A stretch of 38,775 bases of DNA from an uncultured Lachnospiraceae bacterium (GCA_944380315.1 CALWHG010000016.1:1-38775), one strand, 5' to 3'. Numbered from the stretch's first letter, positions 29,562-37,988 are shown. Program-made: numbers and translations. The notes: a model not told the origin generated them from the sequence alone.

Positions 29562-29717
29562 ATGAAATATGTATGCAGCGTATGCGGATGGGTATACGAC
29601 GAGGAAGAAGGATACGAGGAGGGCGGCATAGCTCCCGGAACCAAGTGGGAGGATGTGCCCGAGGATTTTGTTTGTCCTCTCTGCGGAGTAGGCAAGGATC
29701 AGTTTGAGGCTGAATGA
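29562..29717 (+). CDS. Rubredoxin
   Basis: The protein has 51 residues with the two iron-binding knuckles [11 protein letters not shown] and [21 protein letters not shown] between them, and the usual length. It carries one electron on an Fe(Cys)4 centre, often to peroxide- or oxygen-detoxifying enzymes in anaerobes. The start at 29562 has AAAGGAG upstream; the longer frame from 29520 has none. A GGGAGG/CCTCCC hairpin (29526-29542) lies in the leader. A weak promoter (TTGTAT at 29481, TAAACT at 29504) is possible. A flavoprotein oxidoreductase follows after its terminator. Confidence 0.97.
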   Translation: MKYVCSVCGWVYDEEEGYEEGGIAPGTKWEDVPEDFVCPLCGVGKDQFEAE

Positions 29718-29740
29718 CAAAAAACAGACAAAGTAAGCTT

Positions 29741-29780
29741 ACCGCTGCGGTAGTCCTGATCAGGGCGCTGCAGCGGTTTT
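29741..29780 (+). terminator. Terminator after rubredoxin
   Basis: ACCGCTGC (29741-29748) pairs with GCAGCGGT (29770-29777), with an inner CCTGATCAGG palindrome, then TTT. The oxidoreductase start follows 25 nt later, so readthrough may link the two genes. Confidence 0.8.
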
Positions 29781-29804
29781 GAATTTGAAAGAGGAGACCA
29801 CAGG

Positions 29805-31025
29805 ATGCCCATACATGTAGTAAATGAAGCTCAGCGCTGCCTTCAGTGCAAGGTGCCCAGGTGCAGGACAGGCTGCCCCATAAATACCTCCATACCGGAG
29901 ATGATCAGGCTGTTTCGCGAAAACAGGCTCAATGATGCAGGTAAGATGCTTTTTGAAAACAATCCCCTGTCAGTAGTCTGCTCCCTGGTATGCGACCATG
30001 AAAAGCAGTGCGAGGGACACTGCATACTGGGAGTAAAGGGAGCGCCCGTACACATATCCAGCATAGAAAACTATATCTCTGATACATATCTGGACAGGCT
30101 GTCCTGGTCTCCTGAGCCCAGGAAGGGACAGAAGGTCGGTATCATAGGCTCGGGCCCTGCGGGCATCACCATAGCGGTCATACTTCAGCAGAAGGGCTAT
30201 GACGTGACCATATTTGAGAGCAAGGAGAAGATAGGCGGAGTGCTGCGCTACGGCATACCTGCCTTCAGGCTCCCCAAGGAGATACTGGACCGCTACAGGG
30301 ATCAGATGAGGAAGCTGGGCATAAAGATCAGGCCGAACACTGCCATAGGCCGTTCGCTGACGGTGGATGACATGCAGAGGGACGGCTATGAGGCCATATT
30401 CATAGGTACGGGAGTATGGAAGGCAAACAAGCTCGGCATAAAGGGCGAAAGCCTTGGAAATGTACACTATGCCATAGATTATCTGGTGGATCCCGATGTA
30501 TATGACCTGGGGGATGACGTGGTGGTCATAGGCGCAGGCAACTCTGCCATGGACGTGGCCCGCACTGCACTCAGGAAGGGAGCCAGACATGTGGCAGTAT
30601 TCAGCCACAGCCACGATGCCTCCGCAAGCCCCAGGGAGCTTGAGTATGCCATAGCCGACGGAGTGGAGATCTACTATGGAGCCTGCACGGAGGAGATAAG
30701 CGATGAGGGAGTCATATACAGGCAGGCTGAGTTTGATGATCAGGGCAACAGGATATCCCTCGGAGAGCCGGTGCTCATGAAGGCTGACAGCGTCATAGTG
30801 GCCATAGGCCAGGGTGCACAGAACCGTATAGTCAGCACTACCACGGGCCTGGAGATGAGCTCAAGAGGACTCCTTGAGGCCGATGAGCATGGAAACACCA
30901 CGAGGCCTGGCATATTTGCCAGTGGAGACGTGGTATCAGGTGCCAAGACCGTAGTGGAGGCGGTGAACTACTCAAAGAAGGTGGCGGACGAGATGGACGC
31001 CTATCTTACGAGCATAAGGAAATGA
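29805..31025 (+). CDS. GltD-like Fe-S/FAD NAD(P)-dependent oxidoreductase
   Basis: The protein has 406 residues. The N-terminal Fe-S domain has cysteines at 12, 15, 20 and 24 and at 59, 63, 69 and 73, the pattern for two [4Fe-4S] clusters of the glutamate-synthase small-subunit family. FAD-binding GIIGSGPAG (111-119) and NAD(P)-binding VVVIGAGNSAMD follow, and the C-terminal FASGDVVSGAKTVVEA closes the FAD fold. Such proteins pass electrons between NAD(P)H and a partner, for example glutamate synthase, ferredoxin or NfnAB. No large GltB subunit is nearby, but rubredoxin lies just upstream and may be its acceptor (inference). It is shorter than typical GltD (about 450-490). Confidence 0.9.
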   Translation: MPIHVVNEAQRCLQCKVPRCRTGCPINTSIPEMIRLFRENRLNDAGKMLFENNPLSVVCSLVCDHEKQCEGHCILGVKGAPVHISSIENYISDTYLDRLSWSPEPRKGQKVGIIGSGPAGITIAVILQQKGYDVTIFESKEKIGGVLRYGIPAFRLPKEILDRYRDQMRKLGIKIRPNTAIGRSLTVDDMQRDGYEAIFIGTGVWKANKLGIKGESLGNVHYAIDYLVDPDVYDLGDDVVVIGAGNSAMDVARTALRKGARHVAVFSHSHDASASPRELEYAIADGVEIYYGACTEEISDEGVIYRQAEFDDQGNRISLGEPVLMKADSVIVAIGQGAQNRIVSTTTGLEMSSRGLLEADEHGNTTRPGIFASGDVVSGAKTVVEAVNYSKKVADEMDAYLTSIRK

Positions 31026-31040
31026 TGTCTGCAGGAAAGG

Positions 31041-31065
31041 GCGCACCAGCCGGTGCGCTTTTTTT
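31041..31065 (+). terminator. Terminator of the GltD-like gene
   Basis: GCGCACC-AGCC-GGTGCGC followed by seven T, 15 nt after the stop codon. Confidence 0.95.
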
Positions 31066-31128
31066 ATTTGGTAAAAAACACAGAAATGTATATTTCTATG
31101 GATATCCTCAGTGGAAAGATCGGGGGAT

Positions 31129-31227
31129 ATGAGATATAATGAGCTTACCTTCCGGATCCTGTCAGGATCCGCAGATAAAAGAGGCAGCCTTGCTGCCCCG
31201 GATCATCAGTTCATATCAGGTACATGA
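31129..31227 (+). other. Leader region with hairpins and a possible 32-codon frame
   Basis: Between the terminator and the pseudokinase-like gene lies a 220-nt gap. It holds a TATAAT at 31135-31140 with a poor -35, a perfect hairpin CGGATCCT-gtc-AGGATCCG (31153-31171), a second hairpin GGCAG/CTGCC (about 31182-31197), GGGC/GCCC (about 31229-31240), and a frame of 32 codons from ATG 31129 (after GGGGGAT) to TGA. The frame and the -10 box overlap, so both cannot be used together. I do not recognise the peptide. It may be a structured leader rather than a gene. Confidence 0.3.
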
Positions 31228-31290
31228 AGGGCATCCGCCCCTCATCACAGCCATGTCGGCAGCATCACCATCTTGAAAGGCAGAAAAGCT

Positions 31291-31971
31291 ATGATATATC
31301 TTAAGGCAGAACCCGCAGCAGGACGTATATTTGACTCTGACATATATTTTGCAGGGCTCAGGGACATGGAGCTCCTCCATATGGACAGGAGAGAAAAGGT
31401 ACTGGGAGCCATACATCAGGACTATGGCAGCATCATGATCAGGCTTTATGGAGGAGCCTGGCGTCCGGGAGGCTATATGCCGGATCTTGGGGCCTATGAG
31501 GGCATAGACTCGGTACCCCATATATTTGAGAGCGGGCTGCTCCGCATGGGAGAGAGGATATGCTTCTACAGCATGGAGGAGAGGACGGGAGCCGTGCCTC
31601 TGTCAAAGAGCCTCAGGGAAGGCCATAGACTGGATGCCGACAGGGCAATGAGTCTGCTGAGGTCAGGGCTTCGGGCCGTAAGATCCCTGGAGGCGGCAGG
31701 CAGGGTCCATGGACATCTGACTTCCTTCAATATGCTCATGGACAGCGAAGGGATCGTGAGGCTGTCGGAGCCGGGCATAGGTCCGGTGCCTGACAGACAT
31801 TTCAGAGCGGTCCCGGATATAAGTGCCCTGTCCAGGATCATCTATGAGAGCATGGACAGAGGGGTCAGGGACGCCCCGGACAGCGGAGGGCTGGTACGCA
31901 TGCTGTCCTATCTCATGACGCTCGAGGAGGACTCAGGGCCTGGGGCAGGAGAGCTGCTCAGAAGACTTTAA
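31291..31971 (+). CDS. Protein-kinase-like protein with degraded catalytic motifs (candidate pseudokinase)
   Basis: The protein has 226 residues from ATG at 31291, with no signal peptide or membrane helix. Residues 136-165 line up with the catalytic loop and DFG region of Hanks-type kinases. AAGRVHGHLTSFNMLMD fits the GxVHGDLKPxNxLLD pattern with Asp changed to His142 and Lys to Thr144 but Asn147 kept. VRLSEPGIG fits VKLSDFGIA with DFG changed to EPG. DISALSRIIYESM (176-188) fits the helix-F motif with its structural Asp. The N-lobe is not recognisable. If the alignment is right, the protein cannot transfer phosphate in the usual way. It stands alone between a terminator and the pth promoter. 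No other family came to mind. Confidence 0.55.
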   Translation: MIYLKAEPAAGRIFDSDIYFAGLRDMELLHMDRREKVLGAIHQDYGSIMIRLYGGAWRPGGYMPDLGAYEGIDSVPHIFESGLLRMGERICFYSMEERTGAVPLSKSLREGHRLDADRAMSLLRSGLRAVRSLEAAGRVHGHLTSFNMLMDSEGIVRLSEPGIGPVPDRHFRAVPDISALSRIIYESMDRGVRDAPDSGGLVRMLSYLMTLEEDSGPGAGELLRRL

Positions 31972-31975
31972 GGTA

Positions 31976-32004
31976 TTGTTTAAAGGACTGATGTGTTGTA
32001 AAAT
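31976..32004 (+). promoter_or_regulatory. Promoter of pth-mfd
   Basis: TTGTTT (31976-31981), a 17-nt spacer and TAAAAT (31999-32004). The leader contains GACCTC/GAGGTC arms (32006-32033) next to the pth ribosome binding site. Confidence 0.65.
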
Positions 32005-32037
32005 TGACCTCACATAAATCTGAAACAGAGGTCTTAT

Positions 32038-32610
32038 ATGTATCTTATAGCCGGACTTGGCAACCCCGATAAAAAATATCAGTATACCAGACACAATACT
32101 GGCTTCATGGCCCTTGATGCCCTGGCGGACAAGCTTTCCTGTGAGGTCCGTGAAAAGCGGTTCAAGGGGCTTTGCGGACAGGCCTTTTATAAGGGAGAGA
32201 AGCTGCTTCTGCTCAAGCCCATGACCTATATGAACCTGTCAGGAGAATCCATAGCCGCGGCGGCCTCCTTTTACAGGCTGGAGCCTTCACAGATCATAGT
32301 GCTTTATGATGATATCAACTTTGACTGCGGCAGGCTCAGGATCAGGGGCTCGGGCTCAGCAGGAGGACACAATGGCATGAAGAGCATCATAGGCTGCCTG
32401 GGCTCGGATGCGTTTCCCAGAGTCCGTATAGGAGTGGGAGGCCTGGGAGAGCATGAGGATCTGGTGACCCATGTGCTCGGTAGGTTTTCCTCCGATGATA
32501 TGGAGATCATGAAAAAGGTATTTTCCGAGGCCGCAGATGCGGCCCTCTGCATAGTGGATGATGGCGTGGCGGAAGCCATGAACAGATATAACGGGAGCAG
32601 GATAGACTGA
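32038..32610 (+). CDS. pth: Peptidyl-tRNA hydrolase
   Basis: The protein has 190 residues with YLIAGLGNPDKKYQYTRHNTGF (catalytic H19), KPMTYMNLSG (N66), YDDINF (D91) and SGSAGGHNGMKSI (N112), all active-site marks of Pth. It frees tRNA from peptidyl-tRNAs dropped by ribosomes. GAGGTC lies just before the ATG. mfd starts one base after its stop. The pth-mfd pair is the same as in Bacillus subtilis (spoVC-mfd). Confidence 0.97.
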   Translation: MYLIAGLGNPDKKYQYTRHNTGFMALDALADKLSCEVREKRFKGLCGQAFYKGEKLLLLKPMTYMNLSGESIAAAASFYRLEPSQIIVLYDDINFDCGRLRIRGSGSAGGHNGMKSIIGCLGSDAFPRVRIGVGGLGEHEDLVTHVLGRFSSDDMEIMKKVFSEAADAALCIVDDGVAEAMNRYNGSRID

Positions 32611-32611
32611 T

Positions 32612-35600
32612 ATGTTTGACCCATTGCCTTTGCTTAAGGAATATGGAGAGCTTCGGGAGGAGCTTTCAAAGGGCGCAGGCCCGGTGAGCGTCACCGGGTG
32701 CATGAGCTCACAGAAGATAGAGCTGGTGAGCGGGCTCATGAGGGACCGCGGCTGGGTGCTCTATATATGCAGGGATGAGAAGGCTCTCACCCCTGCCTTT
32801 AACGATTTCAAAAATTTTGAGGACAATGCCTTCATATATCCGGCCAAGGATCTGCTGTTTTACAGCTCTGACATAAGGGGAGGCTATATAACCAACGAGC
32901 GCATGGAGGCCCTGAAGCATCTGGTGGAGGATAAGAAGGGCGTGCTCGTGGCTACGGTGGACAGCCTTATGGATAAGATATCTCCCAGGGAGAGGCTGAG
33001 CGGTCAGCGCCTCAGGCTCTTTGAATCCATGGTCATAGACCCGGAGGAGCTTTCGAAGGTGCTGAGCTCCATGGCCTATAAGAGGGTGCCACAGGTGGAG
33101 ATCAGGGGAGAGTATTCCGTAAGAGGCGGTATCATAGACATCTACCCCGTGACCGAGGAGCAGCCCTACAGGATAGAGTTCTTTGATCAGGAGATAGACA
33201 CCATCAGGAGCTTCGATATCGAGAGCCAGCGCTCCACCGACAGGCAGCAGGAGATAAGCGTCTATCAGGCTGATGAGAAAAAGGGTGCTCTGGAGGAGGT
33301 CTCCCTGCTTGAGTATTTTGACCGGGAGGCCCTCATAGTGCTGGATGAGCCCCTGCGCATAAGGGAGAGGGCTGAGGCCGTGGAGGCCGAGTTTTCCGAG
33401 AGCGTGGAGAGGAGGCTTGAAAAGGGCATCGAGGCCGATGAGTCCATGGTGACGGACATTTTTTCCGCAGAGACTGTCATGGACATGCTGCTTGAGAGGT
33501 CACCGCTGCTCCTGAGCTCCCTGGACGAGAGCCTGGCGGGCTTTGGGGCAAAAAGACAGATAAGCCTGAGGACCGCGTCCGTGGGGACCTACAAGGACAG
33601 CTTTGAGCTGTTCATCGAGGCCCTGAGACATTATCAGGAGGAGGGCTATCGTATAAGCGTGCTGACCCCCTCTCGCACCAGGATGTCCAGACTGGCGGAA
33701 AACCTGAGAGAATACGGCATACATGCCTATTGCCCTGACATAAAGGACGGCGGAGAGCTGATGCCTGGATACACGGAGGTGGTCTGGGGAGACCTGCAGG
33801 AGGGCTTTGCTTATCCTGACATAAGGTATGTGCTCATCACGGAATCAGACATGTTCGGTGCCGTGAAGAAGAAAAAGAAGAAGCGAAGGGAAGCCGCTCA
33901 GAACGGTGTACGCATATCAGGCCTCAACGAGCTCAGCCCAGGAGACTATGTAGTCCACGAGAGCCACGGTATAGGCATATACAGGGGCATAGAGCATATA
34001 GAGAGGGACGGCGCCGGCAAGGACTACATCAAGATAGAGTATGCTGACGGTGGCAATCTGTACCTTCCGGCCACCAAGCTGGAGCTGGTGCAGAAGTATT
34101 CGGGCAGCGACGGCAGGAAGCCCAGGATAAACAAGCTGGGAGGCACTGAGTGGCAGAAGACCAGGACCAGGGTCAGCCATGCGGTGGGAGACATGGCAAA
34201 GGAGCTCATAGAGCTCTACGCAAAGCGCTTTTCCGAGACTGGCTTCCGGTACGGCAGGGATACGGTATGGCAGAAGGAGTTTGAGGAGCTGTTCCCCTAT
34301 GACGAGACGGAGGATCAGCTGAGTGCCATAGATGCGGTCAAGGCAGACATGGAGAGCGGAAGGATCATGGACCGGCTCGTGTGCGGAGACGTGGGCTATG
34401 GAAAGACGGAGATAGCCCTGAGGGCTGCCTTCAAGGCGGTGCAGGACGGAAAGCAGGTGGCATTCCTGGTGCCCACCACCATACTTGCCCAGCAGCATTT
34501 CAATACCTTCAAGACCAGGATGCGCTCCTTCCCGGTAAATATCGAGATGATGTCCAGGTTCAGGACGGCGGCTGAAAACAAAAAGACAGCCCAGAAGCTG
34601 AAGAGCGGAGCCGTGGACATAGTCATAGGGACTCACAGGATACTGTCGAAGGATGTGGCCTTCAAGGATCTGGGGCTGCTGATCATAGACGAGGAGCAGC
34701 GCTTTGGCGTGGCCAACAAGGAAAAGATAAAGCAGCTCAAGTCAAACGTGGATGTGCTGACGCTGACGGCCACTCCCATACCCAGGACCCTGCATATGTC
34801 CCTGGCAGGCATCAGGGATCTGTCCATACTTGAGGAGCCTCCCATAGACAGGGTACCGGTCCAGACCTATGTCATGGAGTACAATGAGGAGCTTGTAAGA
34901 GAGGCAGTAAACAGGGAGATACAGAGAGGCGGCCAGGTATTTTACGTATATAACAAGGTCAAGGGCATAGATGAAAGGACCGACAGACTGCGCAAGCTGC
35001 TTCCGGACATAAGGATAGAGTTTGCCCATGGCAAGATGCATGAGCATGAGCTTGAGAAGATCATGATGGGCTTCATGACCGGGGAGATAGACATGCTGGT
35101 GTCCACCACCATCATCGAGACGGGACTGGACATACCAAATGCAAATACCCTCATCATAGAGGGGGCCGAGCGTATGGGACTGTCACAGCTTTATCAGATA
35201 AGGGGCAGGGTCGGGCGCTCCGACAGGACGGCCTATGCCTTCCTTATGTACAAAAAGGACAGGATACTTTCGGAGGAGGCGGAAAAGCGTCTCAAGACCA
35301 TAAGGGAGTTTACGGAGCTTGGCTCAGGCATAAAGATAGCCATGAGGGACCTTGAGATCAGGGGTGCCGGCAATGTGCTGGGAGCCGAGCAGCACGGACA
35401 GATGGAGGCCGTAGGCTATGAGCTCTACTGCAAGCTGCTCCGCCAGGCCATAAGGCTGCTGAGGGGAGGAGAGCAGCAGGAGGCTGAGTTTGAGACCACG
35501 GTGGACTGCGACATAGATGCCTATATCCCGGACAGCTATATACCAAACGAGTACCAGAAGCTGGATATCTACAAGAGGATATCCGACATAAGCACCGAGG

Positions 35601-35971
35601 ACGACTATATGGACACGGTGGACGAGCTTGCGGACCGCTTTGGAGACATACCGGAGCCGGTCATGAACCTGCTGTCCGTGGCCAGACTGAAGATGACGGG
35701 ACATAGGGCCTATGCCACGGACATATCCGTGAGGAAGTCCGGTTATACCATAGAGATGTATCCGAAGGCAGACATAAATGTGGATGCGGTACCGGAGCTC
35801 ATCACGGCAGAGAGAGGAAAGCTGAGATTCATGAGCGGCATGAAGCCCAGGTTCGTCTATGAGGAGCGGGGTACTGTCCACGGCGATGCCTTCTATATGC
35901 TGGGAAAGGCCCAGGAGCTCCTTGGAGCACTGCTTAAGGATCGGAGTCCGGACCCGGCAAAAAGCGCCTGA
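32612..35971 (+). CDS. mfd: Transcription-repair coupling factor
   Basis: The protein has 1119 residues, full length for Mfd. The N-terminal UvrB-like region is followed by the RNA-polymerase-interacting domain (LSPGDYVVHESHGIGIYRG, about 440-460), then the helicase motor with GDVGYGKTE (about 591-599), DEEQRFG (about 693) and the TRG/motif VI region LYQIRGRVGRS. The C-terminal TRCF domain begins near 970. It pushes stalled RNA polymerase off damaged DNA and recruits UvrA. The start lies one base after the pth stop without a strong ribosome binding site of its own, so coupled translation is likely. Confidence 0.97.
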   Translation: MFDPLPLLKEYGELREELSKGAGPVSVTGCMSSQKIELVSGLMRDRGWVLYICRDEKALTPAFNDFKNFEDNAFIYPAKDLLFYSSDIRGGYITNERMEALKHLVEDKKGVLVATVDSLMDKISPRERLSGQRLRLFESMVIDPEELSKVLSSMAYKRVPQVEIRGEYSVRGGIIDIYPVTEEQPYRIEFFDQEIDTIRSFDIESQRSTDRQQEISVYQADEKKGALEEVSLLEYFDREALIVLDEPLRIRERAEAVEAEFSESVERRLEKGIEADESMVTDIFSAETVMDMLLERSPLLLSSLDESLAGFGAKRQISLRTASVGTYKDSFELFIEALRHYQEEGYRISVLTPSRTRMSRLAENLREYGIHAYCPDIKDGGELMPGYTEVVWGDLQEGFAYPDIRYVLITESDMFGAVKKKKKKRREAAQNGVRISGLNELSPGDYVVHESHGIGIYRGIEHIERDGAGKDYIKIEYADGGNLYLPATKLELVQKYSGSDGRKPRINKLGGTEWQKTRTRVSHAVGDMAKELIELYAKRFSETGFRYGRDTVWQKEFEELFPYDETEDQLSAIDAVKADMESGRIMDRLVCGDVGYGKTEIALRAAFKAVQDGKQVAFLVPTTILAQQHFNTFKTRMRSFPVNIEMMSRFRTAAENKKTAQKLKSGAVDIVIGTHRILSKDVAFKDLGLLIIDEEQRFGVANKEKIKQLKSNVDVLTLTATPIPRTLHMSLAGIRDLSILEEPPIDRVPVQTYVMEYNEELVREAVNREIQRGGQVFYVYNKVKGIDERTDRLRKLLPDIRIEFAHGKMHEHELEKIMMGFMTGEIDMLVSTTIIETGLDIPNANTLIIEGAERMGLSQLYQIRGRVGRSDRTAYAFLMYKKDRILSEEAEKRLKTIREFTELGSGIKIAMRDLEIRGAGNVLGAEQHGQMEAVGYELYCKLLRQAIRLLRGGEQQEAEFETTVDCDIDAYIPDSYIPNEYQKLDIYKRISDISTEDDYMDTVDELADRFGDIPEPVMNLLSVARLKMTGHRAYATDISVRKSGYTIEMYPKADINVDAVPELITAERGKLRFMSGMKPRFVYEERGTVHGDAFYMLGKAQELLGALLKDRSPDPAKSA

Positions 35972-35996
35972 AAAGCCCATTTTAAGCCCGTTTTTC

Positions 35997-36025
35997 TTGA
36001 CAAAAGATTTAAAAACCAGTATAAC
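35997..36025 (+). promoter_or_regulatory. Strong promoter of the HU gene
   Basis: Perfect TTGACA (35997-36002), a 17-nt spacer and TATAAC (36020-36025), with an AT-rich spacer. The start is expected near 36032, giving a 60-nt leader that ends in ACGGAGG before the ATG. The call suits a highly expressed gene. Confidence 0.88.
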
Positions 36026-36091
36026 GATACTACAAAGCAGTAAGTAAATTCACTTCTGTATTGTCAATAATATTACGGAGGATCATTTGAA

Positions 36092-36367
36092 ATGAACAAG
36101 AACGATATGGTTAGCGCTATCGCTGAGAGCAGCGAGATGTCCAAGAAGGATGTGGACAAGGTCCTTAAGGCTATGGTAGCTGTTATGAGCAAGGAGCTCA
36201 GCGAGGGCGGAAGGATACAGCTTCCCGATCTCGGATCTTTCAAGTGCAACGAGAGGAACGCAAGGACAGTTCGCAACCCCAGGACCGGAGAGCAGATGAC
36301 TTCTCCTGCATGCAAGGTAGTTAAGTTCACTCCCGCAAAGTCTCTCAAGGAGTGCGTAAACAAGTAA
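36092..36367 (+). CDS. HU-family DNA-binding protein
   Basis: The protein has 91 residues and the HU/IHF pattern MNKNDMVSAIAESSEMSKKDVDKVL, GRIQLPDLGSF and the DNA-binding arm ERNARTVRNPRTGEQM. It bends and compacts DNA as a dimer. Codon use differs from its neighbours, with more GCT, GTT, ATC and CGC and fewer ATA and AGG codons, as expected for a very highly expressed gene, and it has the best promoter in this part of the window. rqcP begins at the base after its stop codon. Confidence 0.95.
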   Translation: MNKNDMVSAIAESSEMSKKDVDKVLKAMVAVMSKELSEGGRIQLPDLGSFKCNERNARTVRNPRTGEQMTSPACKVVKFTPAKSLKECVNK

Positions 36368-36607
36368 ATGAGGCTGGACAAGTATCTGAAGGTCTCAAGA
36401 CTCATCAAGCGGCGTACGGTGGCCTGTGACGCATGCAATGCGGGCAGGGTCAGCGTAAACGGCAGGGTGCAGAAGGCATCCTATGACGTAAAGCCAGGTG
36501 ACAGGATAGAGATAAGGTTCGGGGAGAAGTCCCAGACCGTGGAGGTCCTGTCGGTGGAAGAGGTCGTAAGGAAGGAAGAAGCCGCAGACATGTTCCGCTA
36601 TATCTGA
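36368..36607 (+). CDS. rqcP: RqcP-type S4-domain RNA-binding protein
   Basis: The protein has 79 residues, nearly all an S4 domain: MRLDKYLKVSRLIKRRTVACDACNAGRVSVNGRVQKASYDVKPGDRIEIRFG. It matches the RqcP (YabO) family in length and in position between mfd/HU and divIC. RqcP helps RqcH add alanine tails to stalled nascent chains on the 50S subunit in Bacillus. ATG follows the HU stop directly, so translation must be coupled. The sporulation genes yabP and yabQ, which separate rqcP from divIC in spore formers, are missing here. Confidence 0.9.
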   Translation: MRLDKYLKVSRLIKRRTVACDACNAGRVSVNGRVQKASYDVKPGDRIEIRFGEKSQTVEVLSVEEVVRKEEAADMFRYI

Positions 36608-36619
36608 TAAAGGAACCGT

Positions 36620-36934
36620 ATGGATAAGGGAAGACGCAGAAAAAAGAAGACTTTTATGGACGGACTTATGTTTTCCATATGTCTGATCTTTATCATTGGC
36701 GCCATCGCCTGTCCCATATGGATTCGGAGCGTGGACCTTCGGGAACAGGAACAGACCTATATCAGGAAGGAAGCCGAGCTTCAGGAGCAGATCGAAGCCG
36801 AGGAAAGGCGTACTGAGGAGCTGGAGCAGCGCAAGAAGTACGTAGGCACCGATCAGTATATAGAGGAGATCGCCAGGGACCGCCTGGGGCTCATAGATCC
36901 TGACGAGGTGCTCATACAGGCAGACGATGACTGA
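36620..36934 (+). CDS. divIC: DivIC/FtsB-like septum formation protein
   Basis: The protein has 104 residues: a basic cytoplasmic start (MDKGRRRKKK), one membrane segment (about 15-33), a coiled coil rich in Glu and Gln (about 42-72) and the typical end YIEEIARDRLGLIDPDEVL. This is the DivIC/FtsB layout, a partner of FtsL and DivIB at the division site. It lies 12 nt after rqcP in the same transcript and a terminator follows. Confidence 0.92.
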   Translation: MDKGRRRKKKTFMDGLMFSICLIFIIGAIACPIWIRSVDLREQEQTYIRKEAELQEQIEAEERRTEELEQRKKYVGTDQYIEEIARDRLGLIDPDEVLIQADDD

Positions 36935-36966
36935 GTGAGGCCCTTTGACCATAACGCATAAGACAT

Positions 36967-37000
36967 ATCCCCTTTGCACTGCTGCAGAGGGGATTTTTTT
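36967..37000 (+). terminator. Terminator of the HU-rqcP-divIC operon
   Basis: ATCCCCT (36967-36973) pairs with AGGGGAT (36988-36994), with inner GCA/TGC pairing, then a run of T. Confidence 0.9.
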
Positions 37001-37086
37001 ACAGCCTGAAAGCTTTTGGCATTTCGATACGTATAATGGATATAAAGCAGAGACAGTGCCAGGGGCCTGTCGGAAAGGAACAGGAT

Positions 37087-37857
37087 ATGAAGAAGACAGC
37101 ATTATATGTGGCAGCAGCGGTCCTGTGTGCGGCGGCACTTGCAGGATGTACTGCGGGAGGAGCAGCTCAGGGCACCGTGGCAGCGACTCAGGCTCAGGCA
37201 GAGGCGACAAGGAGCATATCGGTAGAGGCCTATGAGACCATAAGCCTGACTCCTGACATGGCAGCCATAGGTGTGGGCGTGGTAAATGAAGCAGCAACGG
37301 TGGAGGAGGTCACAAGCCAGAACTCCGAGGCCGTAGAGAAGATCATAGGCTGCTTCAGAGAGCTTGGCTATGAGGATGCCTCCATGGATACGTCTGATAT
37401 AGGACTGTACCCTCAGTATGATTACAGCGGAGGGGAGTCCGTGCTTACGGGCTACAGGATGGATACTACCATCAGTCTCACTGATGTGCCGACTGAGCAG
37501 GTAAGTGATGTGCTCAGCGCCGCGCTTGAGCAGGGTGCCAACACCATCAATTCCATCAGGTATTTTTCCAGTGAATATGATGAGGCCTATGAGGAAGCTC
37601 TTGGAAAGGCCATAGCAGCCGCAAAGGAAAAGGCTGAGGCCATGGCCGAGGCAGCAGGGGCCGAGCTTTCCGATACCCTCAGCATAACCGAGCATGCGTC
37701 AAACGATTATGCAAGATACAGCTCTACAAACGGATATCTGGACTACGGTGCCTCCAGTACGGCCATGAGGGCCGAGGAAGCAGCCATGGATGTAGCAGTC
37801 ATGCCGGGTACCGTGGAAGCGAGGGCTGACGTGACCGTGGTATACGGGATGAAGTAA
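37087..37857 (+). CDS. SIMPL-domain (DUF541) lipoprotein
   Basis: From ATG at 37087 (AAAGGAACAGG upstream) the protein has 256 residues. A signal peptide ends in the lipobox LAGC (C21), followed by an Ala/Gln/Thr-rich linker. The SIMPL domain starts SISVEAYETISLTPDMAAIGVGVV and holds QNSEAVEKIIGCFRELGY, TGYRMDTTISLT, NTINSIRYFSSEYDEAYEEALGKAIAAAKEKAEAMAEAAG and a final VEARADVTVVYGMK. It should sit on the outer face of the membrane. The function of the family is not settled; some members affect oxidative stress or the cell envelope. A TATAAT at 37032 may be its promoter, with no clear -35. Confidence 0.88.
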   Translation: MKKTALYVAAAVLCAAALAGCTAGGAAQGTVAATQAQAEATRSISVEAYETISLTPDMAAIGVGVVNEAATVEEVTSQNSEAVEKIIGCFRELGYEDASMDTSDIGLYPQYDYSGGESVLTGYRMDTTISLTDVPTEQVSDVLSAALEQGANTINSIRYFSSEYDEAYEEALGKAIAAAKEKAEAMAEAAGAELSDTLSITEHASNDYARYSSTNGYLDYGASSTAMRAEEAAMDVAVMPGTVEARADVTVVYGMK

Positions 37858-37893
37858 GAGCATCTGCCCGGCATTTCCAAAAGACCATAATTA

Positions 37894-37927
37894 TGCTATA
37901 ATGTCCGCAAATGCGGACATTTTTTTG
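37894..37927 (+). terminator. Overlapping extended -10 promoter and intrinsic terminator before gdpP
   Basis: TGC-TATAAT (37894-37902) is an extended -10 element with a weak -35. The terminator stem ATGTCCGC-AAAT-GCGGACAT (37901-37920) begins inside it and is followed by TTTTTT (37921-37926). The hairpin most likely ends the SIMPL transcript, while gdpP starts from the same few bases. Confidence 0.75.
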
Positions 37928-37988
37928 TCCTGTGACCATGGACAGCTCCCGAAGGCCCTGGCCGGGAGGGAGACATTCCCAGAGGATT

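Noticed and set aside
31129-31227. 32-codon frame as a confident small gene
   Set aside because: Unrecognised peptide, ribosome binding site too close to the ATG, and overlap with hairpins and a -10-like box; left as a low-confidence region.
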